Shown in pieces: positions 37,813 to 47,115 of a DNA stretch of 64,000 nucleotides. The notes beneath the pieces are model-generated. The model worked only from the letters and a program-made list of their open reading frames with translations, did not search any database and was not told the origin of the DNA. The DNA is from Spartobacteria bacterium. GTDB taxonomy: Bacteria > Verrucomicrobiota > Verrucomicrobiia > Chthoniobacterales > UBA10450. A program made the position numbers and the translations under genes. Position 1 is the first letter of the stretch, and each line of letters opens with the position of its first letter. The stretch is from positions 16,935 through 80,934 of the forward strand of contig PMSN01000010.1 in the NCBI GenBank assembly GCA_003167555.1. The letters run 5' to 3'.

Positions 37813-40416
37813 CTAATAGCGAAACGTGGCTTTGACCCTCCGGGAAACAAAGCAGTAGGGAATCCAAATCGCGGCGGCGACAATCACCTGCACAACGTCT
37901 CTGATGCTGCTGCCGAGCAACTCGGAACCGGCCGCCACTTGCTGCGCCAAGTACGAGTCGAGACTTACGCCGACGAGTAGCAAGAAAAGGAACCAGGCGT
38001 AACAGCGGGGCCAAACGGCGCCTTTCCTGAAGAACAAGACAAGGAGAAGTCCCGAAATCACCAGGCAGATAAGATTGAAAAAAAACTCAAAGAGAAGCAC
38101 CTGCGCCCAATAAGGATGGAAGTGGGCCTGGCCCGGCTGAGTGAAAGACCGCCACGTGTCGAGATTGAAGATAGTCGGGAAAATCGTGACAAGGGAGACC
38201 ATCATGGTGATAGGACGAATCACATGGTGAATACCGACGAGGATGAGCCAGCCTCCGAGTCCTTCCAGCAGACGCGTTGTCGGCGGAGGAGGCGGCAAGG
38301 GTGCAGCTAACTCGCTCTTGTAAACATACAGAGCGCACAACACCATCGTTACGGTCACGACACAACCAGCCAGGAGCGCCACAGGCCAATTAAACTGGCG
38401 AATCCACTTACCAAGTTCGAACGACTGCACTGGCGCCTGATAGGAGAGATTGTAGCCGAGCGTGTCTCTTAGCTTCGACAGCGCTGCGTTGTAAGCCGGA
38501 AGATCGACGGGCGTGACACGATCGGTCAATGCTTCGTAGGCATAGATGAAATGCAAATGGCGGCCCTTCACGCTGGCTTCATCGCTGAAGCGGAAGAACG
38601 CGTTGGTAACGCGGTCATTTTTGATATTAAGCGTCCATTCGTCAAACATCTGCGCGTTAATCTCCTGAATTACGTTAGCCGGATAATTCAAAGCTAGCGG
38701 ATCATCGCGCTGGGACGGGCCGGCTGAACCCATCGCCTCCGCAAGATCGCCCGGATACACGAAAAGTTGATGCTTCTTCGTCTCCTCATTCATTTCCCAA
38801 ATCCCCGGAATGGAATAGAACTCCCTAGTTCGGCAAGCGTTCGCGTCAGGAATTTCTTCGTAAATGAGAGGTTTCTTCACGGTGACGCGGGGAAAACGGC
38901 GCGCGTAATATTGCAAATACTGCTTCTCGATCTTTTCGCGCCCGCTTTCTTGAAATGACGATCGAGTTCTTTCCGCGGAAAGGCCATGCGCTTCAGTGAT
39001 GACTTCGAGTTCCCCGGTTCCCCCTGGCGCTGGCACGCGATAGTTCTCTGTAACTTGTTTTCGGGGGAGAGAATCGCGCGGCGTCGCATATTCCGTCAGC
39101 GTTTTCGTTCCTGCCCGCAGCAGTAATGCCCAACGAAAGTCGCCGACATAGACTTGGGAAAGCGGTCCGCGCTGACTCGACCGCGTAGCATCAAGCCAGT
39201 GAATCTCGTTGCCCTTTCTGACCTGGACAATGGCGTGGTCGAAATCCTCGGGAGCCGGCAGCAAGTCGGCCAGCGTGCCACGGTAATTCGTGCTCACGAG
39301 AGCCGGGATCGCTTCGATGCCGGACTGTTGCAAGAGGGTCACGAGCAGCAAAGCTTTGTCCTTACAATCGCCGAAGCGCCGTCGAAGCACTTCACTGGGC
39401 GCAGTTGGTCGATGTGAACTAACGCCCGATTCGATGCCAAGATAGCGAATGTCTTCCTGCACCAATCGCAGCGCAGCCAGAATCCGTTTCTCGACATCCG
39501 CGATCTGCCGGAGCTTGCCGATTTCGGTTTGTAGATCGGATGAGAGGGGGCCTGTGCTCTGAAAGAGAGGCACCGCCCAATCGACTAACTCCTGCCAGCT
39601 CTCGAATTCGCTGACCTGAAGCCACCCATTGGGATCATAATCTCGCGGAACGTCCGGATCGGTCCGGCGCGCCGGGACATGCGTCTGGTCGCACAACCAT
39701 TCAGTCGTTCCTTTTGCCGTGGTCACGGTGGGCTTGAGCGATCTGTTCTTGTTGAGGAAGTGGAGCTTGCGGTGCGCTGGATAAACGAATCGGGTCACAG
39801 CTCGGTGCACCGGGAAATTCCAATCGGTGTAGTATATTTTCGAATACCGTCCGTTCTTAACCGGGTTAGTTCCTTGGATGGTGTAGGCGAACTCGATGAC
39901 ATCGCCCACTCGTACGTCTTCGATCTCGCACTGAGCCGTGTAAGCGCCGTCGTAAACAAACGATTCCATGTCTTTCTCGCGCTGAAGCAGTTTGATCTGG
40001 CCACGATCGAGCCGGTTCACGCGCACGCCCTTGCGAGTGACGTGAAGAAAATGAAAGATCAGCTCTTGATAGGAAGGGTCGAAGGAGACGGTCACGGCCG
40101 CCCCATTCTGCACACCGTTATCGGAACTAATTTGCCGCGCTTCGTGGTAGTAAAAGGTTTGCAGATCCACATTGTCCTGGCGGTCGACCACCAAGTAGGA
40201 AATGCCGCCGCTCTCTTCATCGTTTCCGCCTGGCATAGGAAGAACCGGCTTCACCCACTCAGGAACGGCAGCAATCCTGAGGGAATTCTCCGGTCCTCCC
40301 GTCTCGGCCGCCAACGCAGGCGAGGCAGCGACACAGGAAAACAACAACGCGACAATGAAACTGGTCGGGCGCGCGATGGCCGCTCTTCTGTTGAATGGGA
40401 AGCGAAGGGAGGTCAC
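37813..40416 (-). CDS. DUF3857/transglutaminase-core membrane protein
   Basis: About 867 residues from the GTG at 40416 (a TTG at 40440 is the track choice). Signal peptide ending SCVAASPALA, then a DUF3857 domain (~60-230), a transglutaminase core with catalytic Cys in RRRFGDCKDKALLLVTLLQQ, His in DFDHAIVQVRKG and Asp in HWLDATRSSQ, then a beta-rich region, and four to five C-terminal membrane helices (PVALLAGCVVTVTMVLCALYVY onward). Catalytic domain in the periplasm, anchored at the C-terminus. Such proteins are common in Bacteroidetes and Verrucomicrobia; substrate unknown. Confidence 0.85.
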   Translation of the reverse strand: MTSLRFPFNRRAAIARPTSFIVALLFSCVAASPALAAETGGPENSLRIAAVPEWVKPVLPMPGGNDEESGGISYLVVDRQDNVDLQTFYYHEARQISSDNGVQNGAAVTVSFDPSYQELIFHFLHVTRKGVRVNRLDRGQIKLLQREKDMESFVYDGAYTAQCEIEDVRVGDVIEFAYTIQGTNPVKNGRYSKIYYTDWNFPVHRAVTRFVYPAHRKLHFLNKNRSLKPTVTTAKGTTEWLCDQTHVPARRTDPDVPRDYDPNGWLQVSEFESWQELVDWAVPLFQSTGPLSSDLQTEIGKLRQIADVEKRILAALRLVQEDIRYLGIESGVSSHRPTAPSEVLRRRFGDCKDKALLLVTLLQQSGIEAIPALVSTNYRGTLADLLPAPEDFDHAIVQVRKGNEIHWLDATRSSQRGPLSQVYVGDFRWALLLRAGTKTLTEYATPRDSLPRKQVTENYRVPAPGGTGELEVITEAHGLSAERTRSSFQESGREKIEKQYLQYYARRFPRVTVKKPLIYEEIPDANACRTREFYSIPGIWEMNEETKKHQLFVYPGDLAEAMGSAGPSQRDDPLALNYPANVIQEINAQMFDEWTLNIKNDRVTNAFFRFSDEASVKGRHLHFIYAYEALTDRVTPVDLPAYNAALSKLRDTLGYNLSYQAPVQSFELGKWIRQFNWPVALLAGCVVTVTMVLCALYVYKSELAAPLPPPPPTTRLLEGLGGWLILVGIHHVIRPITMMVSLVTIFPTIFNLDTWRSFTQPGQAHFHPYWAQVLLFEFFFNLICLVISGLLLVLFFRKGAVWPRCYAWFLFLLLVGVSLDSYLAQQVAAGSELLGSSIRDVVQVIVAAAIWIPYCFVSRRVKATFRY

Positions 40417-40500
40417 TATTAATTGGTCAAACGGCGACAAGCGCGAAGACCGGTAACTCAGCCGTCTGGCGGAATCAACGAAGAACCATCAGGAATCGGA

Positions 40501-42537
40501 CTAGTTTGTTCCAGCAACCGCGGCGGTCTTTAGATACTTGTCGAGAAAATCGAGGATCGCTTTGTTACCGCGAATCTCGTTCGCCCGCTTGCTGAAACCG
40601 TGGCCTTCGTTGTCGAAGACGACGTATTCCACGACGCCGTTCTTTTTCTTGATCGCGTCCACGATCTCGTCGGACTCCGGCTTGATGACGCGCGGATCGT
40701 TGGCGCCCTGCAAGACGATGAGCGGCTTGGTGATCTTGTCGGCGTGGAAGAGCGGCGAAATTTCCCGTAACATCTCCATCTGCGTGTTCGGATCGCCGAT
40801 CTCAGCATAGAGCGATTTCCGTTGCGATTCCCAGTAAGGCGGGATGCTTTGCAAGGTTCGGACCCAGTTCGACACGCCGAAGATATCGACTCCGGCGTTG
40901 AATTCCTCCGGCTTAAAGGCGAGCGCCGCCAGTACCATGTAGCCGCCGTACGAGCCGCCCATGATTCCGATCTTCTTACCGTCCACGTAATCGAGTGACT
41001 GAAGATACTTCTTCGCTTCGACACAATCCCACAGCGGCTCGCGTCCATGCTTCTGATCGTCCGCCTTGTAGAACGTCTTGCCGTAACCGCTCGAGCCGCG
41101 GTTGTTCACGTCGAGCACGGCATAACCGTGGTTCACCAGATACTGCACGCTCGCGATGTAAGGCATCCGCGCCTGGCCTCCCGGGCCGCCATGCACACGC
41201 ACGATGGCCGGCACTTTGTTCTGCGCGCTGGCGCCGTGGGGCTGATAGCGAATGGCGGGAATTTCCGTTCCGTCGAAAGATTTGTAGCGCACCACGCGGG
41301 AGTCGACGAGATCGGCCGCGTTGATTTCCGGGCTCAAGCTTTCCGTGAGCTTGAGCGGTTTCTGCGTCGCGAAATCGTAAACAAACAAATTGCCCGGCGA
41401 GCGCGCGCCGTCGTGATAAAAAGCCATCTTCGTTTCGCTCTCCGAGATATTGACTCCGGTGATATCGCCTTCGGGGAGCGGCGGCAGTGGAACAAGCTTC
41501 CCAGTGGCTTCTTCGGAAATCTTGATCTTCGTCCGCGCGTCTTCATTCGTGGCGACGACGCGATACTTCCCGTTGTGCGAGAACGCCATGTAGGAAACAT
41601 CCCAAGCCGCTTTCTCGGCCACGTCGCGCTTTCCCGTAGTGAGGTCATAACGTGCGATGTATTTGAACTCGCCGCCTTCGTCCGAAAGGAAGTAAAGATT
41701 CTTCGAGTTCACATCGAAAGTCGCGGGGGTGTTGTCCACGTCCCCAGTGTGCGGCGTGATGTTCTTCATCTCTTTCGTAGCGGTGTTGTAGAGATAAACG
41801 TCCGAGTCGGCCGTCGAACTTCCGGGCTTGCCGAAGGCGAGGAACTTCTTGTCGTTCGAGATGTCGCCGAACTGGTAGCCGGTCTCGTCCTGGTAGAGCA
41901 GCACCGGTTTTAGATCGGCGATGCTCATTTCGAAGATGTCGAAAAACTTCGGATCACGCGCGTTGGTCGAGAGGAAGAACGACTTCCGGTCCTGGCTCCA
42001 GCCGAGGAAATTCGCTTTCGTCTTATCGCCGGGAGTCAGGTCGCGCTCCATGCCGTCGAGTTCTTTCAGGTAGAGGTGGTCGTTTTCGTTCCCACCCTTG
42101 TCGTAGCTATAGAGGAACCGCGCGTCGCCGGGGAAATAGGAGACGGCATAAGTGCTCTCCTTCGTGGAATTGGTGAGCTGCTTCGCTTCCCCGCCCGCGA
42201 CCGGCATCGTGTAGACATTGAAGATTCCGGTCTTGTTGCTGTGAAAGAGAATCGATTTCTCGTCGGCGGAGAACGAGCTCCCGCCGATGCGCGTCGTGCT
42301 CATGAATTGCTCGATGGTGTATTGCTTAACGGCGGTGGTGTCGGCTGGCTTCGGCGGCGCTTTCTTTGTGCTCTCCGGTGTCTGTTTCGTGACCAATGCC
42401 TTGTTCGACACGTCGGGTTTCCGTTCGACTGCCGGCTTTTGCGCGCGTGCGTTTGTAACCGCTACTGCTGCACAAAGGGTTACGACCAGCAGAGATTTGT
42501 CGGCCGCACGTTTTAGAAAGAAGTTGTTTGGATTCAT
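40501..42537 (-). CDS. S9-family serine peptidase (acylaminoacyl/dipeptidyl peptidase type)
   Basis: 678 residues with a probable signal sequence (SLLVVTLCAAVAVTNARA) and a Pro/Lys-rich linker. The beta-propeller domain occupies ~75-420 (repeated YxLSxDxK-like blades) and the alpha/beta-hydrolase domain ~430-675. Nucleophile Ser is in IMGGSYGGYMVLAALAF, the Asp in LQGANDPRVIKPESDE, and the His in DNEGHGFSKRANE; the oxyanion-side motif RVHGGPGGQARMPY is also present. Predicted periplasmic oligopeptidase. It stands as a separate unit downstream of the acyltransferase region. Confidence 0.92.
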   Translation of the reverse strand: MNPNNFFLKRAADKSLLVVTLCAAVAVTNARAQKPAVERKPDVSNKALVTKQTPESTKKAPPKPADTTAVKQYTIEQFMSTTRIGGSSFSADEKSILFHSNKTGIFNVYTMPVAGGEAKQLTNSTKESTYAVSYFPGDARFLYSYDKGGNENDHLYLKELDGMERDLTPGDKTKANFLGWSQDRKSFFLSTNARDPKFFDIFEMSIADLKPVLLYQDETGYQFGDISNDKKFLAFGKPGSSTADSDVYLYNTATKEMKNITPHTGDVDNTPATFDVNSKNLYFLSDEGGEFKYIARYDLTTGKRDVAEKAAWDVSYMAFSHNGKYRVVATNEDARTKIKISEEATGKLVPLPPLPEGDITGVNISESETKMAFYHDGARSPGNLFVYDFATQKPLKLTESLSPEINAADLVDSRVVRYKSFDGTEIPAIRYQPHGASAQNKVPAIVRVHGGPGGQARMPYIASVQYLVNHGYAVLDVNNRGSSGYGKTFYKADDQKHGREPLWDCVEAKKYLQSLDYVDGKKIGIMGGSYGGYMVLAALAFKPEEFNAGVDIFGVSNWVRTLQSIPPYWESQRKSLYAEIGDPNTQMEMLREISPLFHADKITKPLIVLQGANDPRVIKPESDEIVDAIKKKNGVVEYVVFDNEGHGFSKRANEIRGNKAILDFLDKYLKTAAVAGTN

Positions 42538-42625
42538 TGGATTTCGTTTTCCGGAATTGGATTAAATCGCACCCTCGCGCTGAAAGCGAAGCGTTTTTAA
42601 TCGCTGGATGGATTGCGCTCGCTGG

Positions 42626-42715
42626 CTATGGGAGGACGAATACCTCCACTATGCCGGCACCGCTCGCGCCGTTCACATCCTGGACAATGGCGGTGTAACC
42701 ACCCGACGGGAGATT
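42626..42715 (-). pseudogene. Remnant of the C-terminal repeat of a secreted BNR-type protein
   Basis: After a stop codon, the minus strand reads LPSGGYTAIVQDVNGASGAGIVEVFVLP and a TAG, 29 codons that match the final strands of the C-terminal repeat found at 58.4, 62.4 and 63.2 kb (consensus LTPGNYTAIVRGxNNTTGVALVEVYD). Nothing upstream extends it in frame. It lies in the 213-bp gap between the S9 peptidase and the acyltransferase and is too short for the ORF track. Best read as the tail of a deleted gene. Confidence 0.75.
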
Positions 42716-42750
42716 CTAGAATCGAAAGCCAATTCTTCTCCGATTCGAAA

Positions 42751-43878
42751 TCACGGCGCCGCCTGAATTCCCGCGTCGGTCGCACGCCGGCCAGCCAGGC
42801 GTTTCCCCATGTTTATGGCCGGCAATTCCACCGCGTAGAAGACCGCGGCGCTGACCGCGATCGTTATTAGAAGCGTGGGGATCACGTAGAACGCCAGCGG
42901 CCATCCACGCCAGGAGGCGTTAGCTTCCGCTGCGATCCACAGCGCCAGAGGCGTCATCACCACGAGGTGAAAGAGGTAGATGGAATAGCTGATCTTTCCC
43001 AGCCAGGCGAACGCTCGATTCCGAATTCGCAGCCACGCGACCCATGCGCAAAAGAGCAAAGGCGCCACTACATAAGCCGAGAACCATGTCCGGCTCGGGT
43101 GAATAAGAAAACGGAATTGGCGCGCGCCGCCGAGCGCCACGATCAGCAGAGTCAGCGCAAGCAGCGTCCAGACTTTCCGGTTCCGCCGGATCGACTCGCG
43201 AAACCCTTTTGTTTCATCGTAAACGATCCGGAAATACGCGCCCCAAAACATGATCCCGAGATGGCGCGGCAAATTCTTCCACGCGGCCGAGACGTCGTCT
43301 CCTATCGCTCCAAATTGTTTTGCGCCTTTTACGGCGAACCAGGCCAACGAAAGCGCCACCACAAGTCCCGCCAGAATGCGCGGATTGTCGAGCCAGTTAA
43401 TCCGCCAGATGAGCCAGCACGAAAGATAGAAGGTCAGTTCGGTTCCCAATGTCCAGTAAAGGCCCATGACCGGCGGTTGTCCGAAAACATCCGGGACCAT
43501 GGTGACGTTCGCCGCGACCAATGGCAACGTGATCGGCCAACCTTGCCACCACCAGATGAAGACCAATCCGGCCAGGACCGAGACCCAGTAAGCCGGGAAC
43601 AAGCGAAAGAAGCGCGAGATGATGAAACGCCGTCCGGTTCCTTCCCGCGGCCCGCGCAACGTCCCGTAGATGACGAATCCGCTGATCGCGAAAAACAGAA
43701 CCACGCCTGTGATTCCAAATTCGAAATACCGGGTCCAGGACTTGGCGTCCGCGCTTTCGCCCTGCCGCGCCAACGGGATGAATCTTTCCCAGACATGCGC
43801 GCACGCCACCATCAAGGCGGCGACCGCCCGCAGTGAATCGATGTGGGCGAGTCGATCAGCGGCAGGACGTGAACTCAC
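42751..43878 (-). CDS. Acyltransferase-3 (OafA/YrhL-like) membrane protein
   Basis: About 375 residues from a GTG at 43878, one base after the alcohol dehydrogenase stop (the track uses a TTG further up). The family signature opens the protein: HIDSLRAVAALMVACAHVW with the catalytic His, then ~10 membrane helices including GVVLFFAISGFVIYGTLRG, FFRLFPAYWVSVLAGL and ISYSIYLFHLVVMTPL. These enzymes O-acylate sugars of LPS or exopolysaccharide at the inner membrane. No SGNH domain is attached. Coupled to the adh gene by position only. Confidence 0.88.
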   Translation of the reverse strand: MSSRPAADRLAHIDSLRAVAALMVACAHVWERFIPLARQGESADAKSWTRYFEFGITGVVLFFAISGFVIYGTLRGPREGTGRRFIISRFFRLFPAYWVSVLAGLVFIWWWQGWPITLPLVAANVTMVPDVFGQPPVMGLYWTLGTELTFYLSCWLIWRINWLDNPRILAGLVVALSLAWFAVKGAKQFGAIGDDVSAAWKNLPRHLGIMFWGAYFRIVYDETKGFRESIRRNRKVWTLLALTLLIVALGGARQFRFLIHPSRTWFSAYVVAPLLFCAWVAWLRIRNRAFAWLGKISYSIYLFHLVVMTPLALWIAAEANASWRGWPLAFYVIPTLLITIAVSAAVFYAVELPAINMGKRLAGRRATDAGIQAAP

Positions 43879-43879
43879 A

Positions 43880-44902
43880 CTAGCTTCCCATATCAAGCAC
43901 CACGCGGAAACGTGCTTTGCCGCTCATCATTCGCTCGTAGGCTTCGGCGGCTCGCTCGAGTGGAAAGATTTCATTCATCGATTCCACGCCGGCAAGCGCG
44001 CTGAACTTCAGCGTGTCCTGCGAATCAATCGCCGTCCCGGAATACCAGCCTTTCACCGACACTCGACTGCTAAGGAGCAACACCGGATTTACGGTCATCG
44101 GACCCGCCGCACCGATCACGACCAGCACGCCATTCGCGGCGAGACCGCCGAGGACTGCGCTCATCGCGTCGGCATTGGTCACGGTGGCGATGACGACTTT
44201 CGCGCCGCCGAGCTTCTGGAGTTCCGCCGCCGGATCCTGCATCTGACTGTCGATGTAATGGAACGCGCCGAGCTTTTTCGCGAGCGGCTCCTTGTCCTTC
44301 CCGCGCGCGATCGCCACCGTCTTGAATCCCATCTTCGCTGCGAACTGCACGCCAAGATGGCCGAGCCCGCCGATCCCGAGCACGCCGACAAGGTCGCCCG
44401 GACCGGCGCCGCTGTTGCGCAGCGCGTTGAAGGTCGTGATGCCGGCGCAAAGCAGCGGCGCGCTCTCGACCGACGACAAATCTTCCGGCACATGCGCCAG
44501 CGCCTGCGCGGGCGCGGTCATGTATTCCGCGTAACCGCCATCGTATGAAATCCCAGTCGTGAGCAAAGCGATTTGGCAGGCAAAGAAATCACCGCGCCGG
44601 CAATTGTCGCAGTAACCGCAATGTCCGCCGTGCCAGCCGACGCCTACCCGCTCGCCAGTTTTCCATCCCGCTACTGCGGGACCGACCGCGTCGATGAGCC
44701 CGATGACCTCATGCCCCGGTATTCTCGGATATTGAATGCCCGGCCACGTCCCCTCTTTGACCAACGAATCACTGTGACAAACGCCACACGCCTGCACCTT
44801 GATTCGCACCCATCCGCTCTGTGGTTCCGGAATTTCTCGCTCGACCAATTCCAGTGGTCCCTTCGCCACCGGCACCTGCACCGCTCGCATTTTTTTCGCC
44901 AT
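43880..44902 (-). CDS. Zinc-dependent alcohol dehydrogenase, AdhP type
   Basis: 340 residues from the ATG at 44902 (MAKKMRAVQVPVAKGPLELV). Catalytic zinc ligands are in ACGVCHSDS and IPGHEVIG; the structural zinc cysteines are in HCGYCDNCRRGDFFAC. The NAD-binding loop is GVLGIGGLGHLGVQFAAKMG. This is the medium-chain ADH pattern of propanol-preferring AdhP-like enzymes, interconverting primary alcohols and aldehydes in the cytoplasm. The 36 extra residues in the track before this Met are not conserved. It is divergent from the TPR gene at 45049. Confidence 0.92.
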   Translation of the reverse strand: MAKKMRAVQVPVAKGPLELVEREIPEPQSGWVRIKVQACGVCHSDSLVKEGTWPGIQYPRIPGHEVIGLIDAVGPAVAGWKTGERVGVGWHGGHCGYCDNCRRGDFFACQIALLTTGISYDGGYAEYMTAPAQALAHVPEDLSSVESAPLLCAGITTFNALRNSGAGPGDLVGVLGIGGLGHLGVQFAAKMGFKTVAIARGKDKEPLAKKLGAFHYIDSQMQDPAAELQKLGGAKVVIATVTNADAMSAVLGGLAANGVLVVIGAAGPMTVNPVLLLSSRVSVKGWYSGTAIDSQDTLKFSALAGVESMNEIFPLERAAEAYERMMSGKARFRVVLDMGS

Positions 44903-45048
44903 GCTTTCCCATCGCCCTGCTCTTCTGAAAAAACAAGAACGTGCGACCAATCTTGAAGCCTGCTCCGCCGCTTTGCTGACGCGGTTCCGCATCCGGACTT
45001 CCCAATCCAAGACGCTTCCGATAAAGCTCGTCGCGGAAAGAGAACCAC

Positions 45049-47115
45049 GTGGGCCCGAAGAACTTCTTCGCCGAGCTGAAGCGGCGCAATGTTTACAAGG
45101 TCGCGGTCGCGTACGCGGTCGTGGCGTGGTTGTTGATTCAAGCAGCTTCGATCCTGTTCCCGACCTACGAAGCGCCGGTCTGGGTGATGAAGGTTTTCGT
45201 GGCGGCCGTTATTCTGGGATTTCCGATCGCGCTTGTGATTGCCTGGGCGTTCGAGATGACGCCGGAAGGGATGAAGCGGACGGAGAACGTTTCGCCCGAT
45301 GAGGTGATCCCGCAGTGGAGCCGCCGGAAGTTCGCGGCCCTGATTATTACCCTGGCTCTGGTCGCAGCGGGTTTGCTGGCGTTCCAATTTTTGCGCCCGA
45401 GATCGACGGAGGTGGTTCGCACGACAACTTCACCTCCGACCACCTCGCCCACCGCGCCGCCGATCCCGGAGAAATCGATCGCAGTCCTTCCATTCGAGAA
45501 TCTGAGCGACGACAAGAGCAACGCTTACTTCGCCGATGGCATTCAGGATGAAATCCTGACGCGCTTGTCCAAGATCGCCGCTCTAAGAGTCATCTCGCGC
45601 ACCTCCACCCAGAAATACAAAAGCGCTCCGGACAATTTGCGGGAGATCGGGAAGCAGCTCGGCGTCGCGAACCTGCTCGAAGGCAGCGTGCAAAAGATTG
45701 GGAACGCCGCGCATATCAACGTCCAGCTCATCCGGGTCGCCACGGACGAACACCTCTGGGCGGAAAGTTACAACCGGAAGCTAGACGATATCTTCGCCGT
45801 CGAAGGGGAAGTCGCGACCGCGATTGCCGATCAGCTGAACGCGAAACTTACTGGCAGCGAAAAGGAATCGTTAACCATCAAGCCTACTTCCAATCCCCAG
45901 GCCTACGATGCCTACTTGCGCGGCCTCGCGTTTCAAGGCCGAATAGACGGAGTTGATTCAAACGTAGCGAAGTCAATCGAAGCCTTTGAAGAGGCGACGC
46001 GACTAGATCCTCAGTTTGCGCTGGCCTGGGCGCAATTGGCTCGGCAAGACAGTATGGCCTATCAAAATTTCGACCGTTCGCCGCAACGGCGAGAGGCGGC
46101 GCGACAGGCAGTCGAAAATGCGGTCAGATTGGCGCCGAACCTGGCTGAGACGCAGTTGGCCGAGGGGCTCTACCAGTCTTCTTTTGAGCGAAACTATGAC
46201 GCCGCCAAAAGCCGCTACGAGGCGGCCCGGCAACGCTTCCCTAACAATGCGTTCGCAACCGCAAGCCTGGGTGGCGTGGCCCGCATCCAAGGTCAGTGGG
46301 ACCAGAGCCACCAGTTTTTCGAGCAGGCCATCGAGCTCGATCCTCAGAACGTTTTCCTACTCGCCGTCGCTTCGCTGACCGATCTGGGAAGGCGCGACGT
46401 TGCTTCCGCGAGAAAGCTTCTCGAGCGCGCCCGCAATCTCAGCCCGCAAAATTCTACGGTTACCGCGATGCTGGCGCTGACCTATCAGATGACCGGCGAC
46501 TTCGCGCAAGCAGAGACGTTGCTCGCCGGTGTCACGCCGGCTGATGGGGACGGCTGGTACTTTGGGGTTATGGCTTACAACGCGATCCTTTTGCGCAAGT
46601 ACGACCCCGCGATCACGATGTTAAAAGCGCAACTGAGCAAGTCACTTCCTGCTAGTAGACTAGGTTCATTTCAGGGTACGTTAGCCGACCTGGAGAGACA
46701 CGCCGGGAACGCCGGCGCGGCGGCGCAAGCCTACGAGCAAGCGCGTCTCAGCTTTGAAACTCTTCTGAGCGAGCAAGCCGACAACGCAACTCTTATTAGC
46801 AGCCTGGCTTGGACTGAAGCGTGTCTGGACCATAAGGACAAAGCACTCGATCTGGCACGAAAAGCCATTGTCGTGGACCCGACGTCGAAGAATGCCTATA
46901 CCGGCCCGGAGCGCGAAGAAATGCTGGCGCGCATCGAGGCGCATTTCGGTGACAAGGACAACGCGATCGCTGCGCTCCAGCACTTACTCAGCATCGCCTA
47001 TGGCCAGCCCCCGGTGACGCCGGCCTTGCTGCGAATCGATCCCGATTGGGACAACCTCCGCGGCGATCCACGCTTCCAGAAATTAGCCGCCGAACCTCTC
47101 AGGCAAACGAAGTGA
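45049..47115 (+). CDS. Membrane-anchored TolB-N/FlgO-like TPR protein, first of a tandem pair
   Basis: 688 residues from a GTG at 45049. It opens with NFFAELKRRNVYKVAVAYAV, a conserved head with two hydrophobic segments, then a charged EMTPEGMKRTE loop and a further membrane helix (ALIITLALVAAGLLAFQFL). A TolB-N/FlgO-like domain follows (SIAVLPFENLSDDKSNAYFA, then DGIQDEILTRLSKIAALRVISRTS, ~145-265), then ~10 TPR-like helical pairs (EAFEEATRLDPQFALAWAQLA and others). Ends with the family tail DPDWDNLRGDPRFQKL. Function is unknown; members often accompany adenylate cyclases or kinases. It overlaps the next paralogue by 4 bp. Confidence 0.85.
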   Translation: MGPKNFFAELKRRNVYKVAVAYAVVAWLLIQAASILFPTYEAPVWVMKVFVAAVILGFPIALVIAWAFEMTPEGMKRTENVSPDEVIPQWSRRKFAALIITLALVAAGLLAFQFLRPRSTEVVRTTTSPPTTSPTAPPIPEKSIAVLPFENLSDDKSNAYFADGIQDEILTRLSKIAALRVISRTSTQKYKSAPDNLREIGKQLGVANLLEGSVQKIGNAAHINVQLIRVATDEHLWAESYNRKLDDIFAVEGEVATAIADQLNAKLTGSEKESLTIKPTSNPQAYDAYLRGLAFQGRIDGVDSNVAKSIEAFEEATRLDPQFALAWAQLARQDSMAYQNFDRSPQRREAARQAVENAVRLAPNLAETQLAEGLYQSSFERNYDAAKSRYEAARQRFPNNAFATASLGGVARIQGQWDQSHQFFEQAIELDPQNVFLLAVASLTDLGRRDVASARKLLERARNLSPQNSTVTAMLALTYQMTGDFAQAETLLAGVTPADGDGWYFGVMAYNAILLRKYDPAITMLKAQLSKSLPASRLGSFQGTLADLERHAGNAGAAAQAYEQARLSFETLLSEQADNATLISSLAWTEACLDHKDKALDLARKAIVVDPTSKNAYTGPEREEMLARIEAHFGDKDNAIAALQHLLSIAYGQPPVTPALLRIDPDWDNLRGDPRFQKLAAEPLRQTK

